Positions 30,677 to 40,754 of a DNA stretch of 63,112 bases are shown piece by piece; positions within the stretch are counted from its first letter, which is position 1; every line of letters starts with the position of its first letter. The stretch lies in contig BGKB01000245.1 of NCBI GenBank assembly GCA_003116975.1, positions 1-63,112 of the forward strand, written 5' to 3'. The notes beneath the pieces were generated by a model that saw only the letters and a program-made list of their open reading frames with translations, made no database searches and had not been told where the DNA came from. Source of the DNA: Aurantiochytrium sp. KH105 (Eukaryota; Sar; Bigyra; Thraustochytrida; Thraustochytriidae). The translations under genes and the position numbers were made by a program.

Positions 30677-33283
30677 ATGGCGGGGCCGGCGGGGCCTGCG
30701 CGCGGCGGGCCTGCCGGCGCGCGCGCGGGAGGCAGGCAGGCGAGCGGGCTCAACACGGAGCTCGTCGAGTACCTGCGCCAGCAGGGCTACGCGCAGGCGG
30801 CGCAGACGCTCTTGCAGGAGCTGGAGGGGAACGGAGGCGGCAGCGGCAGCGCGCCCTCGACAGCCGCAACGACCGCGACGGCGAGCAAGGCGCAGTCGCA
30901 GCGCTTCGAGTCGTACGAGCAGAGCTATAGCGCGCTGCGCGAGTGGGTACTGCGGTCGCTGGACAAGTTCCGCGATGAGCTCTGGCCCGTGCTCTGGGTG
31001 GTCTTTGCGCACTCCGCTCTCAGCCTGGCCCAGGCTGGAGATGGCAAGGGCAGTGCTCGCTTTGTCGATCTCTTTCGGCGCGACCACGAGATCAACCACT
31101 TGGACGAGATTGTGGAGCTGAGCGCACTGTCGACCCCGGCCCAGGTGCAGGACAGCCCGCTAGGGCGACGTCTGCAACGCAACCGTTTCGAGATTTGCAT
31201 GTCGCAGTACGCCTGCGAGCTACTTCTCGGCTTCGTGATCGAGCACAATCTGCTGCTCGTGCTGTCGATCATCAATGAGCGCACAGACATAAAGATGGTT
31301 GACTCCAAAGAGCACGTGTCGTGTCTTGGACAAACGGTGACGGGCGTGGCAGAGATGGACGCCACGGCTAATATGACGCTGATGTCGAACAAAAACAATC
31401 TCAAAAGCATCAAGGTGTTTTGGGGCGTACCCAAGTCGTTCCAGGCGCTCATGCCGGGCGCCACGGGCGCATTGGCAGCATCGGCGCAGTTTCCTGCAAC
31501 GCCAGCAGACTACTTGCCAAATGGAGAACCCGCAAGCAAAGACCCAGAAGAAAAGGCCAAGGAAAAGTCAGAAACGCAAAAGCTCGAGGAAGATCCACAT
31601 GCACCGCAATACCGCGCAGCGCGTCTCACCAAGCTGGATCGACACAATTTGGCGGTCCGACGTGAGGAAGAGGAGCGGAAAAAGGCTGCGAGCGCCAACT
31701 CGAGCGCCAGCAAGGGAAAGGGCCTGGTGCGACAAGTTGATGCAACCAACCATACCCCAGGACCAGACGCTGAAGTGACGGGTGACAAGTTTGTGGAGCA
31801 CATTGAGCAAAAGCTGCTGCGCGAGGTGCTGCTAAGCCTCGCGTCCTGTCCCGAGGATATTGCAGAAAAGACTTTGGCGCAAAAGGCCTTGGAGCGCGCG
31901 GAAGCGCTGGTTCTGGCCGTGGGCATGCCGGACGATCTCAGCAAGCCCGACGCGCAGCAGAAAACCGGCATGGTCCCGACGTCGGTGGCTGTGAGCCAGG
32001 GATGGCCATCGGTGGCGCTGCAAACTTTTTTTAACGCGCACGACGCCTTGATTTGTGCCGAGGCTCTTCACGAGTTCAAGCTCTTTGCGGCCGGTTTCGA
32101 TGACAGCGTGGTCCGCGTGTGGTCGTACCCATCCTCAGAAGACGAAGAAAGCAGACGCCGCGGCGGCGGCGGCGGCGGCGGCGATGACGAGGAGGACGAG
32201 CCAGTGAGCGAGGATCTCTACGGGCACGCCGGACCGGTGTACGCGTGCAGCTTCAGCCCGGACGGCACCACGCTATTGACGGCATCAGCAGACGGTACGG
32301 TGCGTTTGTGGATGCGATTTCCGGACCTTGTGGATGAATTCGGTGACGTCTTTGGCGATGACGGCGGAGCGAATCCGGATGCGTCGGCGTCGCCCGCCGG
32401 ATCGCGCAAGCGTAGCAGGGCGTGGATCTCGAAGCGGCGAACGCAGGGCGCGTGGCGCAACGTGTTCTCGTACAAGCATCACCCCGACGCACCCGTATGG
32501 GACGTGCGCTTTTCCCCTGCCGGCTATTACTTTGTGAGCGGATCTCATGACAACGTGGCGCGACTTTGGAGCATTGAGTCGCGCAAGCCCTTGCGTCTTT
32601 TCGTGGGCCATCTTGCTGACGTCGATTGCGTGCAGTGGCACCCGAATTGCCTCTATGTGGCGACGGGTTCGACAGATAAGACAGTGCGGACGTGGAACGT
32701 GGCGACGGGCGACTGCACGCGGGTGTTTTGCGGCCACACCGCCGGTGTCAATACTCTTGCGTTTGCTGCAAGTGGACGATACCTGGTGTCGGGTGGTCAG
32801 GATCAGCGCGTTATCGTGTGGGATTTCGCAGCCTCGGAGCGCGTCATGGTCCTCGATGGACACACTGCTCCCGTGTGGTCGGTGGCGATCTCTCCAGACA
32901 TGGCATTTATTGCGAGTGGGTCCGCGGACGGAGCGGTGCGCACGTGGGATACACACCATATTTGGGGCCGCGCTTCTATGCCGTACTTTAAGGCCGTTAA
33001 CGGTCTGGACAAGCACAGCAAGTCATTTAATCCGCGCGACGCAGCAAGTGAGGCGAAACGCAAGGCAGGGGCTGGCAGCGGCACCGCGGGAGGTTCGGCT
33101 GGGAATAGCAACGCTTCGGCGGGCCAGGCAACTTCCAGCGAGCTTCACCCGCCCAAATATGCGCGCGAGCCGCCGAGCTGCCGCTCGTTTCCAACAAAGT
33201 ATACGCCGGTACACTACGTAGCCTTTGTAAACGAGCGGCTTTGCCTTGCCGCAGGTTCGTTTTCTCTTCCTGTGCTGGAGTAA
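30677..33283 (+). CDS. TAF5: TFIID subunit 5 (TAF5), WD40 protein
   Basis: This encodes 868 residues from the ATG at 30677; the frame stays open upstream in GC-rich sequence. The order is as in TAF5. A LisH motif lies at about residues 28-50 (LVEYLRQQGYAQAAQTLLQE). The TAF5 NTD2 fold spans about 79-208 (YSALREWVLRSLDKF through FEICMSQYACELLLGFVIEH). A charged linker follows, then WD40 repeats from about residue 450. These include HAGPVYACSFSPDGTTLLTA, APVWDVRFSPAGYYFVSGSH and a run of HLADVDCVQWHPN and HTAGVNTLAF blades. A Gly-rich insert precedes the last blade strand. TAF5 scaffolds TFIID (and SAGA in some lineages). A poly-Gly/Asp insert at 32160-32190 sits inside the first blades. Confidence 0.93.
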   Translation: MAGPAGPARGGPAGARAGGRQASGLNTELVEYLRQQGYAQAAQTLLQELEGNGGGSGSAPSTAATTATASKAQSQRFESYEQSYSALREWVLRSLDKFRDELWPVLWVVFAHSALSLAQAGDGKGSARFVDLFRRDHEINHLDEIVELSALSTPAQVQDSPLGRRLQRNRFEICMSQYACELLLGFVIEHNLLLVLSIINERTDIKMVDSKEHVSCLGQTVTGVAEMDATANMTLMSNKNNLKSIKVFWGVPKSFQALMPGATGALAASAQFPATPADYLPNGEPASKDPEEKAKEKSETQKLEEDPHAPQYRAARLTKLDRHNLAVRREEEERKKAASANSSASKGKGLVRQVDATNHTPGPDAEVTGDKFVEHIEQKLLREVLLSLASCPEDIAEKTLAQKALERAEALVLAVGMPDDLSKPDAQQKTGMVPTSVAVSQGWPSVALQTFFNAHDALICAEALHEFKLFAAGFDDSVVRVWSYPSSEDEESRRRGGGGGGGDDEEDEPVSEDLYGHAGPVYACSFSPDGTTLLTASADGTVRLWMRFPDLVDEFGDVFGDDGGANPDASASPAGSRKRSRAWISKRRTQGAWRNVFSYKHHPDAPVWDVRFSPAGYYFVSGSHDNVARLWSIESRKPLRLFVGHLADVDCVQWHPNCLYVATGSTDKTVRTWNVATGDCTRVFCGHTAGVNTLAFAASGRYLVSGGQDQRVIVWDFAASERVMVLDGHTAPVWSVAISPDMAFIASGSADGAVRTWDTHHIWGRASMPYFKAVNGLDKHSKSFNPRDAASEAKRKAGAGSGTAGGSAGNSNASAGQATSSELHPPKYAREPPSCRSFPTKYTPVHYVAFVNERLCLAAGSFSLPVLE

Positions 33284-33611
33284 AGAAAGAAGAAAACTGG
33301 ACTTTTCGCTCCTTTCGTTTCTTCGATCGATACCTCTGTCCCCGTGAACGTGACGTACTGCTTGCGTTGGGGCGCAAATTAAGAAGACAGCGAGCGACAC
33401 GGAACACATGATTGACGTGAATCAGATTTTTGACAATTCTTTACTGTTGTTGTTCTTGTCGTTCTTCAATTTTTTTCGTGCATGATAAAGATTGCAAGTC
33501 GAGGCGGAACACCTAGGCCTCGAAATGAGATGAGATGACTATAAGAATGCGCAAGATATTCATTCACATATCAGACAAGGTCAAAGAAGTAGATTTCAGA
33601 CAAATGAACAA
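33284..33611. other. Convergent 3' spacer
   Basis: This is T-rich DNA between the TAF5 stop and the stop of the Trf4-type gene on the other strand. No ORF is present. Confidence 0.5.
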
Positions 33612-35630
33612 TCAGACGAGCCTTGACAGGCGGTCCGCGAGCTGATTAGTAGGAATGATGATTCCATCGAGCACGGTGTCCGTGCGTCCATCCGCAAAGT
33701 CGCTGAGCTTTTTGGTGAGCATGCGATGCGCATGCGCAAACGCCTTGCGGACCTTGTACATGTTGTAAGAGGAAGACCCGAGATCCTGCGAAGGGTCTTC
33801 GGGGTTCTCGAGGGAAAGAATGCCCGGGCGAGGCTGGCGCGCCGCCATGGATGCCTTGGTCTTGTATGATCCACCGTGGCGCAAACTAATCGCCACTTTG
33901 CCGTAATTGAATCGTCTTCCATAAAGGTCGAGAAATTCAAGAAGCAAAGCGCCGAGGTCCTCGAGATCCTCAACACGGTCATTCTGCTGATCCTTTGAAA
34001 GAAGCATGCGGCGGCGGAACTGCTGGAGCATACTAACAATCATACAGAGGCAAAGGTGTGATCCGATTCCACCGCGATAGGTTTCATTAATATCGCGCTG
34101 CGCGAGAAAGTACTTGATCGTGAGCACAAGCGGGCGCAGCGCCGGCATTTCCTGGACAAGTTTACGCACCATCTGGCCCGTGCTGATGCCACTTTCCTTG
34201 TCGAAGCAGATGTCAATCTCAAAAGGACTGCCCTTGAGGTGCATCTTGATGATGGGCACGCGTGCGGAAGAAATGGTTTCAATTTTCTCCACCATATCTC
34301 GCTTGGAGAGCTCTCGGGAGAGGGTGAAGATGGCCGACGCAGGAGCGCCAAAGAGGACCATGTCGACATCGCTATTGGGAATGCAAAGGTCGTTGGCATA
34401 ACTTCCGAAGACCTCGACCGTGGACTTGGGAAAAAGCTCATTGGTGAGAGCGCGAATGGATTCGAGATCATTTGCGCGCGCCGTATTCTCGGGTTTCGTA
34501 GCCCCGATGAGTTTGACAAACTGGAGAATTTCGTTGTGCAGCTGGAGCAAGGGCGGGCCGGGGCGCCAGCCTCTGCGGGCATCGGGATCATTGGGCGAAA
34601 GCTGGACAGCTGTCCAAGCAGGTCCGAGTCTTCGTTTCTTGATTTGTTCACTCGCTGAACCAGAGCGCGCACCATCTTGGGCATGGTCATTCTGCTTTTT
34701 TTCTGGTTCAACGGCCTTGAGGTCAAATTTGGCCACGGAAAGGAACGAGCCATCGGGCTTATCGCTCGATGCCGGGGCTGATGCGTCTGTTGTTTGGTTC
34801 TTTGGTGAGGTCAAGTCGACGTCGATGCCGACGGTAGACTTGCGCTTGCGGCCGCTGAGCACGCCTCGAATGCGCGAGCCGATATCCGAGGTGGCTGCCT
34901 CCGGCTCAAACTCTTCGTAATCGAGGGTTTTCTGAAAAACAGGTTGTTTCATCGTAGCGCGATCCGGCAGGCTTTCGGCGTCGCTGTCGTCAGACTTCTC
35001 TTCCTCGAGCTCGCTGAGGCCGTCGGCGCCGCGAGTTCGTTTGGGCGTGGCCGTCTCACGTGCAACGCTGAGAATGAGATCATCATGAGCGCTGTCGATA
35101 GCTTTCTCGTCACTAGGTTTCAGGTTTGACGGAGTGTTCGTCGCCTGCCGAGGGCGTCCTTTTGCGAAACCGGCAGCGGGCGTTGGATCACACTGTTCCA
35201 GGAGTGTCTCGAATTGACGGACCTGTTCTTCCACTTGATCTAAAACTTTTTGGCGCGATTCCAGTGCTTCCTCGCGCGCGGGATTCACTTTGCTAGAGGT
35301 TTTCCGGGTTTCTTCTTGTCTTTCCAACAGATCTGCCGTTCGTTTGTCCAGAGTTTTAAGTACTCTTCTGTAGTATACTATTGGCGTGTCCTTGGGCCTG
35401 AGTTTGACAAATTCAGACCTGACAATGTTGTCAGTGTTTGAGTGGTCCTTGTCGTCGCCATTGTTACTCTTCTTGTCCTTGGCGTCCTTGGGACTCTTGC
35501 TCTTGCTCTTGTTTTTATTCTTGCTCCTGCTCCTATTACTTTTGCTGCTGCTGCTGCCGCCACCGCCGCCGCCGCCGCAGCCGCCACCGCCGCTGCTTCT
35601 GTTGTTGTCGCTCGAGCCGCCAGTCGCCAT
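33612..35630 (-). CDS. Non-canonical poly(A) polymerase / terminal nucleotidyltransferase (Trf4/TENT4 type)
   Basis: This encodes 672 residues from the ATG at 35630, the only ATG before the conserved region. The first ~60 residues are Ser/Gly/Lys low complexity. An acidic and basic linker follows. The catalytic core starts near residue 350: LHNEILQFVKLI, then the nucleotidyltransferase signature VEVFGSYANDLCIPNSDVDM at about 406 with the GS and DxD residues, and the third carboxylate in FEIDICFD at about 467. The central domain (LVLTIKYFLAQRDINETYRG) and the PAP-associated segment (LLEFLDLYGRRFNYGKVAIS) are complete. Relatives add short oligo(A) tails to aberrant nuclear RNAs in TRAMP-like surveillance. 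No RNA-binding zinc knuckle is visible. Confidence 0.93.
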   Translation of the reverse strand: MATGGSSDNNRSSGGGGCGGGGGGGSSSSKSNRSRSKNKNKSKSKSPKDAKDKKSNNGDDKDHSNTDNIVRSEFVKLRPKDTPIVYYRRVLKTLDKRTADLLERQEETRKTSSKVNPAREEALESRQKVLDQVEEQVRQFETLLEQCDPTPAAGFAKGRPRQATNTPSNLKPSDEKAIDSAHDDLILSVARETATPKRTRGADGLSELEEEKSDDSDAESLPDRATMKQPVFQKTLDYEEFEPEAATSDIGSRIRGVLSGRKRKSTVGIDVDLTSPKNQTTDASAPASSDKPDGSFLSVAKFDLKAVEPEKKQNDHAQDGARSGSASEQIKKRRLGPAWTAVQLSPNDPDARRGWRPGPPLLQLHNEILQFVKLIGATKPENTARANDLESIRALTNELFPKSTVEVFGSYANDLCIPNSDVDMVLFGAPASAIFTLSRELSKRDMVEKIETISSARVPIIKMHLKGSPFEIDICFDKESGISTGQMVRKLVQEMPALRPLVLTIKYFLAQRDINETYRGGIGSHLCLCMIVSMLQQFRRRMLLSKDQQNDRVEDLEDLGALLLEFLDLYGRRFNYGKVAISLRHGGSYKTKASMAARQPRPGILSLENPEDPSQDLGSSSYNMYKVRKAFAHAHRMLTKKLSDFADGRTDTVLDGIIIPTNQLADRLSRLV

Positions 35631-36321
35631 GACGCTGACCTCGTTGGTCTTTTTCTTTTTGGCCAGCGCTCGTGCGTCGCGGCGACCACGTCTGGTGTGA
35701 GAGGCCAGGCAAGACGAGGCGGGCGTGTCCTGAGCGGAGCACTCCAGGATCGTGGCGAGGCGCGGCGAGCGAGCGAGCGAGCCCCCAAGCGCCCAACCTG
35801 GTCTCGAAACAAAGCAACCCCAAGCGCTTTTGCTCTTGTGGTCTCTGTGGATGTTAGTGAGTGGCTGGTGCAGGAGCAAGGCTAGGTAAGAGAGGGAGGG
35901 GGGGGGGGGGCAAGGAGCAACAACCAGCTTGGAGAGGCTTGTTCGTTTCGAGCGCACGAGTTTGGAATCAATCAAGGTCGGTAGCTCTGGACTTTGGTTG
36001 GGTTTGTCGTACACGATCAATCGTGCACGATGGTGTTAATTCCATTGGGGGATGGGAAAAAAATCGGCGGGCCCGTCCGTCCAAAACGATAAAATGAAAA
36101 TAGAAGTCGCGTGTATGTTTGCGTGGATGGATCAGGTTCTTTAGGTAAGCTGACTGGGGATGACGCCTCTTGTCTGTTTAAATTTTAAGAAACAACGTAT
36201 GCGCTTGGTTTGCAAAGGCTATGTCAATCGATCTTGGTATTATTTTTAATTAATTAAAATTAAAAGAGACATACAGAGGACAGGAAATGAAGCGCTGTAT
36301 TTTCACAGAGACTGCAAATGA
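35631..36321. other. 5' flank of the Trf4-type gene
   Basis: This contains GAGC-type repeats (about 35767-35782), a G-run near 35899-35910 and AT-rich sequence around 36179-36265 (AATTAATTAAAATTAAAA) next to the 3' end of the LRR gene. No ORF is supported. Confidence 0.5.
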
Positions 36322-37407
36322 TCACAAGAGCATCATGTCGTCGCTATCAGACGCAGAGCTGAGCGCCATGTCTTCAGGCGCAGGCTCGGCCTCGCCAAAG
36401 TTGTTGTTGGTTTTTACAATGCAAGCACGGGATCGTGCGGGCGGAACAAGAGCTGGCGAGCCCGCTGCGGCGGCTGCTGTCGTTGTTGTTGCTGCTGCTG
36501 TTGATCCTCCTGCTGCTGCTGCTGCTGCTGATGCTGATGCTGATTCGGTAGCGATGCCTAGACTTGGGCCCGCGAAAGAGGGTGTGGAGGCACGGGCCGC
36601 CGAATGCAGCGCAATGATGCCATACTGCGTGAGATGGTTCCAGCGCACGTTAAGATGCGCAAGATTGGTGTTGAGTACCAGCGCGTCGGCCAGCGCCTTG
36701 GCGCCGGGGTCGCAAATCGCGTTTGCCTCGATATTGAGCGTGGCAAGAGCGGGATTCTGCGCGAGGACCTGGGCCAGCGCGGTGGCACCGGGCGTCCCTA
36801 CGCGGTTGCACTGTAGCTCCAAGCTGACAAGCGTGCGGTTGGAAGCGAGGGCGGCAGCGAGGGCGGCTACGCCCTTGTCTGCGATGCGATTTACGGAGAG
36901 GTCGAGGTGTCTGAGGGTGCGGTTGCGCGCAATGCCGGGCGCGAGGGCCTCGAGGCCGGCGTCGTCGATACAATTTGCACTGAGCACGAGCTCTTGCAGT
37001 GTGGAGTTTCTCTCGAGAGCGACGGCGAGCGCGGTCGCGCCCTGCGTGCCAATGCGATTGTCCTCGAGCGAGATCACGCGGAGGCAGGTGTTGACGGAAA
37101 GCATTCTTGCAATGGAGATGACGCCCGGGTCGCGGATCAGGTTGAAGGCGAGGCTGAGGTGCGTGATCGCCGTGGGTGCCGTGAGGGCCTGTGCCAGGGC
37201 GTCGGCTCCTGCGTCAGAGATCATGTTGGACGTGAGGTCAAGTTCCTCGAGGTCCTGGTTGTAGATGCGCAGGAGCGCGCACAGCTTGCTCCGTACGAGG
37301 TCGTCGCCGAGCCATTCTTGGGAGTCGACGAGCCTGCCGAGCCTGAGGGCCTCGACGCCATCCTCGATGGGGCGCTGCACGACGACCGCGAAGGTCTCCG
37401 GGTCCAT
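36322..37407 (-). CDS. Leucine-rich repeat protein (ribonuclease-inhibitor type)
   Basis: This encodes 361 residues from the ATG at 37407 (MDPETFAVVVQRPIEDGVEA). A short helical cap precedes about eight 28-residue RI-type repeats, for example LEELDLTSNMISDAGADALA, LRHLDLSVNRIADKGVAALA and LVSLELQCNRVGTPGATALA. The repeats run to about residue 270. The tail is Ala/Ser/Thr low complexity encoded by trinucleotide runs (36470-36545). Such repeats form a curved protein-binding solenoid. There is no NACHT, F-box or kinase domain, so the partner is unknown. Confidence 0.9.
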   Translation of the reverse strand: MDPETFAVVVQRPIEDGVEALRLGRLVDSQEWLGDDLVRSKLCALLRIYNQDLEELDLTSNMISDAGADALAQALTAPTAITHLSLAFNLIRDPGVISIARMLSVNTCLRVISLEDNRIGTQGATALAVALERNSTLQELVLSANCIDDAGLEALAPGIARNRTLRHLDLSVNRIADKGVAALAAALASNRTLVSLELQCNRVGTPGATALAQVLAQNPALATLNIEANAICDPGAKALADALVLNTNLAHLNVRWNHLTQYGIIALHSAARASTPSFAGPSLGIATESASASAAAAAAGGSTAAATTTTAAAAAGSPALVPPARSRACIVKTNNNFGEAEPAPEDMALSSASDSDDMMLL

Positions 37408-37642
37408 TCCCGAGGCCGGCCCGGGCCTGCGCCCGGCCGCGGCTTGCCACCCCACCTTGGCGGCCCTCGCAGTCGCCCGCTGCCTCGCTCGCTGGCTCGG
37501 GTCTCTCTTTCTCTTTCACAGGCAGCGCAGCCCAGCGCTGTCTGCAATCAGCGCTGCTCTCAGCTAGCCAGCTCCCGAGGCGGACAGGACCGCCGGCTCG
37601 CAGACGTCGGCCCCTCGCTGGCACGCACACGGGTCTGCGCCG

Positions 37643-37720
37643 CTCTCGGTCTCGGTCTCAGTCTCGGTCTTGGTCTCGGTCTCGGTCTCGTGCTCTTGCT
37701 CGTGCTCTTGCTCGCTCGCG
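37643..37720. repeat. (CTCGGT)n-like hexanucleotide and CTCGTGCTCTTG repeats
   Basis: Tandem, slightly diverged CTCGGT units are followed by CTCGTGCTCTTG units, seen directly. Confidence 0.8.
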
Positions 37721-38951
37721 GGCGCGTGCGTGCTCGGTCTCGCGGCGGCGCTCTTGCTCGCACTTTCTTTCGGCCGCGGGGATACGGCCCTTGCGCGGCG
37801 GCGCGCAAGTCGGGAATGCGGCTTTGCACCACTTGCGGCGCCCGCCGCGCGCGCTTTGCTCCACTTGGGCCGCTGCGCCTCGCGCCTCCCTCCTTCCCTG
37901 GGAGCCGCGCAAAGAAAGCGCGACGCCGCCGCGCCGTGAGGCCGCCTCCCGCGCCGCGCCGAGGGACGGCCGCGGCTCGCCGGCGACGCTGGCGTCTGCG
38001 TCTGGCGGGCTCGCCCGCTGCCTGCGCGGCCTGCGTGCGTGCGTGGCTCGCCTGGCTCGCCCGGCCTGGCCTGGCCTGGTCCAGGAGGGGACGGGCTCGA
38101 GAGGCTTTGTCTAGCCGGGTCTGCGTCACGACCCGCGATGGCGCGCCGCCGCGACGCCCTTCCGCGCTGTCGCCGCGACCGGCGTCGCGACCGCGCCGCG
38201 CGCCTGCCTGCCCGCCTGCCTGCCTCCTGCGGCTCCGCGCTGCGCTGCGCCGCTGCCGCGTGCGAGGCGCGGGCCCTGCGCTCGAGGGAGGTCTGCCGGC
38301 GGCGCTTGACGCTGTTTGCTTGATGCCGCCTCGAGACCCGCCGGCCGATGCCCGCCTGCTCGCCGCTGCTCGCGGCGCTGCGCTGCGCTGCTCGCCGCTG
38401 CGCTGCGCTGCTGCGCTGCTCTGCGCGCGGACCTGCGCGGACCTGCGCGGCTGCGAGGCGGACCTTGCGGGTTTGCTCGCGCTGCTCCGCCCTGCTTGCT
38501 CTGCCTGCGCAGGTCTCGGGCGCCGCAACCGGCTCGCTCTCATGGCCCATGGCAGGCATGGCAGGCATGGCATCGCCATGGCGCGGAGCAGAGCGGGGCC
38601 GGGAGGTTGGTTGCCTCGGCTCGGGATGGGAGGGGAGGGGAGGGGACGGGATGGGATGAGATGACATGGGATGTGATGACATGGGAGAGGTGGGGCTCCG
38701 GGGGGGGTGTGGCTTGAGTTGGCTCGGGTTGACTTGGGTTGGCTTGGGTTGGCTTGGCGGCCTTGCGAGGCGGGGCAAGTCTCGAAAGAGCAAGTTCGCC
38801 TGCGAGCCGTTCCAGTGTCTTCGTGCGCTGGGTCTGGTGGGATCCGCGCAGGCGCGTCTACCCGCAGATTCGCGCACCGGACCCGGCCCGTCGCAGACCG
38901 TATTTCTATCACAGGACCCGTGGCCTCGCCTTCAACCCGCTTCGAGGCCTC

Positions 38952-38991
38952 TTTCCCTTCCCTTCCCTTCCCTTCCCTTCCCTTCCCTTCG
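38952..38991. repeat. (CCCTT)n pentanucleotide repeat
   Basis: About seven tandem CCCTT copies are seen directly. Confidence 0.85.
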
Positions 38992-39907
38992 CTTCTCCTC
39001 CGTTCCCACGCAAGCGCATGCTGCTGCGCCCGCCATCGTCCTCGCAAAAGAGTCCGGTACCTGCAGCAGCAGCAGCTCGTCCCGCGCGTCCGGCCGCGTT
39101 GGCCGGGGCGCGTGCTCGCTCGCTCGCCGTGCCGCTGCGGCGCCCGTCCACGACCCGCCTTCCTCCTTCCTGCCTCCCTCTTCCCCTTCCTCTTCGCTCT
39201 CTCGAGGCCCGGACCGGGTCCCTGGTCGCAGGTAGGAGGAGCCGCCGTTGGCCGCGCTTTGCAGAGGTGGTTGCGAGAAAGGCCTGCGACACGACAGCGA
39301 CTACAACTAACGGCAGGCGTCCTACCTTGGGATCAAGGAGTTCGCCGGAAATCTAGTTGTGGTTGGGGTTGGGATCGAGGGATTCTTTCGAGTCGGCAGA
39401 GAGCAGCTGGCTGGAGCTGCAGCTGCAGCTGCAGCTGCAGACGACGATTCGCAACCCAGACCGCGATTTTTGTGCGGACGAAAAAGGCATCGAAGAGGGG
39501 AGAGGAAGTTGAGCGGGGCGGCGGAGCGTGCGTGCATGGCGAGGAGGATGGACGGTTGGAATTCAGAGGCCGCGAGGTATATATACTCGCAGTCAGCAGC
39601 CAGCAAGACCATGGCCAATGGCCGGGTTCACTGTCAATCAATCAACAATAACTCGAAGCCTTGTGAAGCCTCCCTCCATGCGGATCCTAACAGCTGCAGC
39701 AGCAGCTGCTCGCAGCTGGTAGCCTTTGCCACAGCTACCAGCAGCCCTGGTTGCTAGCTCTTAGCAAGTAGGCGACGACGACGGGCGGCTATCCTCTTAC
39801 TCTTTTCGTGGTTCGCTTTGGCCAAAGGCATCCTCGGCCTATACTAGATGCAGCCACATCCAGACGTCTCGGCTTCGAATCTTCGCGCAAGTGGCGCACA
39901 CGTTGCC

Positions 39908-39922
39908 GCAAGTGAAGTATCG
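39908..39922 (+). promoter_or_regulatory. Candidate promoter element GCAAGTnnnSTAT, copy 1 (MAF1 upstream)
   Basis: The sequence is GCAAGTGAAGTATCG. It shares a fixed core (GCAAGT, three variable bases, then [GC]TAT) with copies upstream of MAF1 and two G-alpha genes. The function is inferred from recurrence only. Confidence 0.4.
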
Positions 39923-40082
39923 TCGATTCCGCGCTTGCGCCTGGAACCCCCCCACTTTCCCGCCGCCGTTTGCGCCACTGCCGTACTTACTCGTAGCACT
40001 TCACTATTGTCAAGTTCATTGACCGCCGGCCGCTGCGCCCGCACCGGCGGCGGCCGGCCAGTTCCCACTTGCCGGGCGCGCG

Positions 40083-40097
40083 GCAAGTGCGCTATGC
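40083..40097 (+). promoter_or_regulatory. Candidate promoter element GCAAGTnnnSTAT, copy 2 (MAF1 upstream)
   Basis: The sequence is GCAAGTGCGCTATGC. It lies 21 bp upstream of copy 3, about two helical turns, which would put the two copies on the same face of the DNA. Confidence 0.4.
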
Positions 40098-40103
40098 GGC
40101 GCC

Positions 40104-40118
40104 GCAAGTCGGCTATAG
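40104..40118 (+). promoter_or_regulatory. Candidate promoter element GCAAGTnnnSTAT, copy 3 (MAF1 upstream)
   Basis: The sequence is GCAAGTCGGCTATAG. It matches the inverted copy at 46282-46296 over 13 consecutive bases of the 15-base element, and the match extends further on the GCAAGT side (CCGC). Confidence 0.45.
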
Positions 40119-40754
40119 CGCCGAGGTCTCCCTTGCGCCCGCCGTGCAGCGGCAGACCGCGCGCGAGAGAGAGAGAGAGAGGGAGGGAAAGAAGGCGCAA
40201 AAGACACGCGCCAAAAGGAGATTGCTTGCTTGCGAGGGAGCGCGAGAGCAGCGACCGCGACGGCGACGGCGGCAGCGGCGGCGCGCGGCGGCGGCAGAGG
40301 CGGAGGCGGCGGCGCGGGCTCGCGAGGAACCCGGCCCGGCGGCGGCTCGCAGCGCGGCGCGGCTCGGAACGCCCGCGGCCCGGCGCAGGGACGCGAGCAA
40401 GGGGAAAAAGCAGAGACATTCTTTGACGGATTGCACAGCCGGTGCGTGCGGCGTGCTGCGCAGCACACACACGCGCGCGGGAGAGCGGGCCCGGGAGGGA
40501 GGGGTATGGGCGTGGGAGGGCTCCAAGGCTGCCACCGAACCGCTCAGTCTTGGAGGAGTCGACCGCCACCGGGCTGCGGCAAACCCTCGTTTCCTGGGCT
40601 GTCTTCGCGAAGCTCGTTGTCCAGAAGCGCGTCGTGGACCGCCATTTCGACGCGCGCATTGCAGTTGCACACGCAAAACAACCGCTCTCTGGTCTCTCTT
40701 GATTAAGGCAAACGCACGCACGCAAATACGTACGCATTTGTTTTTGCCAAGAGC

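Larger units (their letters stand above)
37408..40754. other. 3.3-kb GC-rich low-complexity intergenic region
   Basis: This lies between the divergent LRR gene (minus) and MAF1 (plus). The sequence is dominated by simple repeats: CTCGGT hexamers (about 37643-37690), CTG/CGC runs (38200-38440), GGGAG runs (38626-38650) and CCCTT pentamers (38953-38990). Long frames on both strands are Arg/Ala/Pro-rich and overlap one another, as expected from biased composition. Motif copies described under regulatory features lie at 37806-37819 and 39908-40118. Confidence 0.6.

Noticed and set aside
36907..39047. Very long frames on both strands (585 and 495 codons) through the GC-rich region
   Set aside because: They overlap each other and other frames, are dominated by Arg/Ala/Pro/Ser, contain simple-repeat translations, and lack any domain. 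Stop codons are simply rare in such GC-rich DNA.
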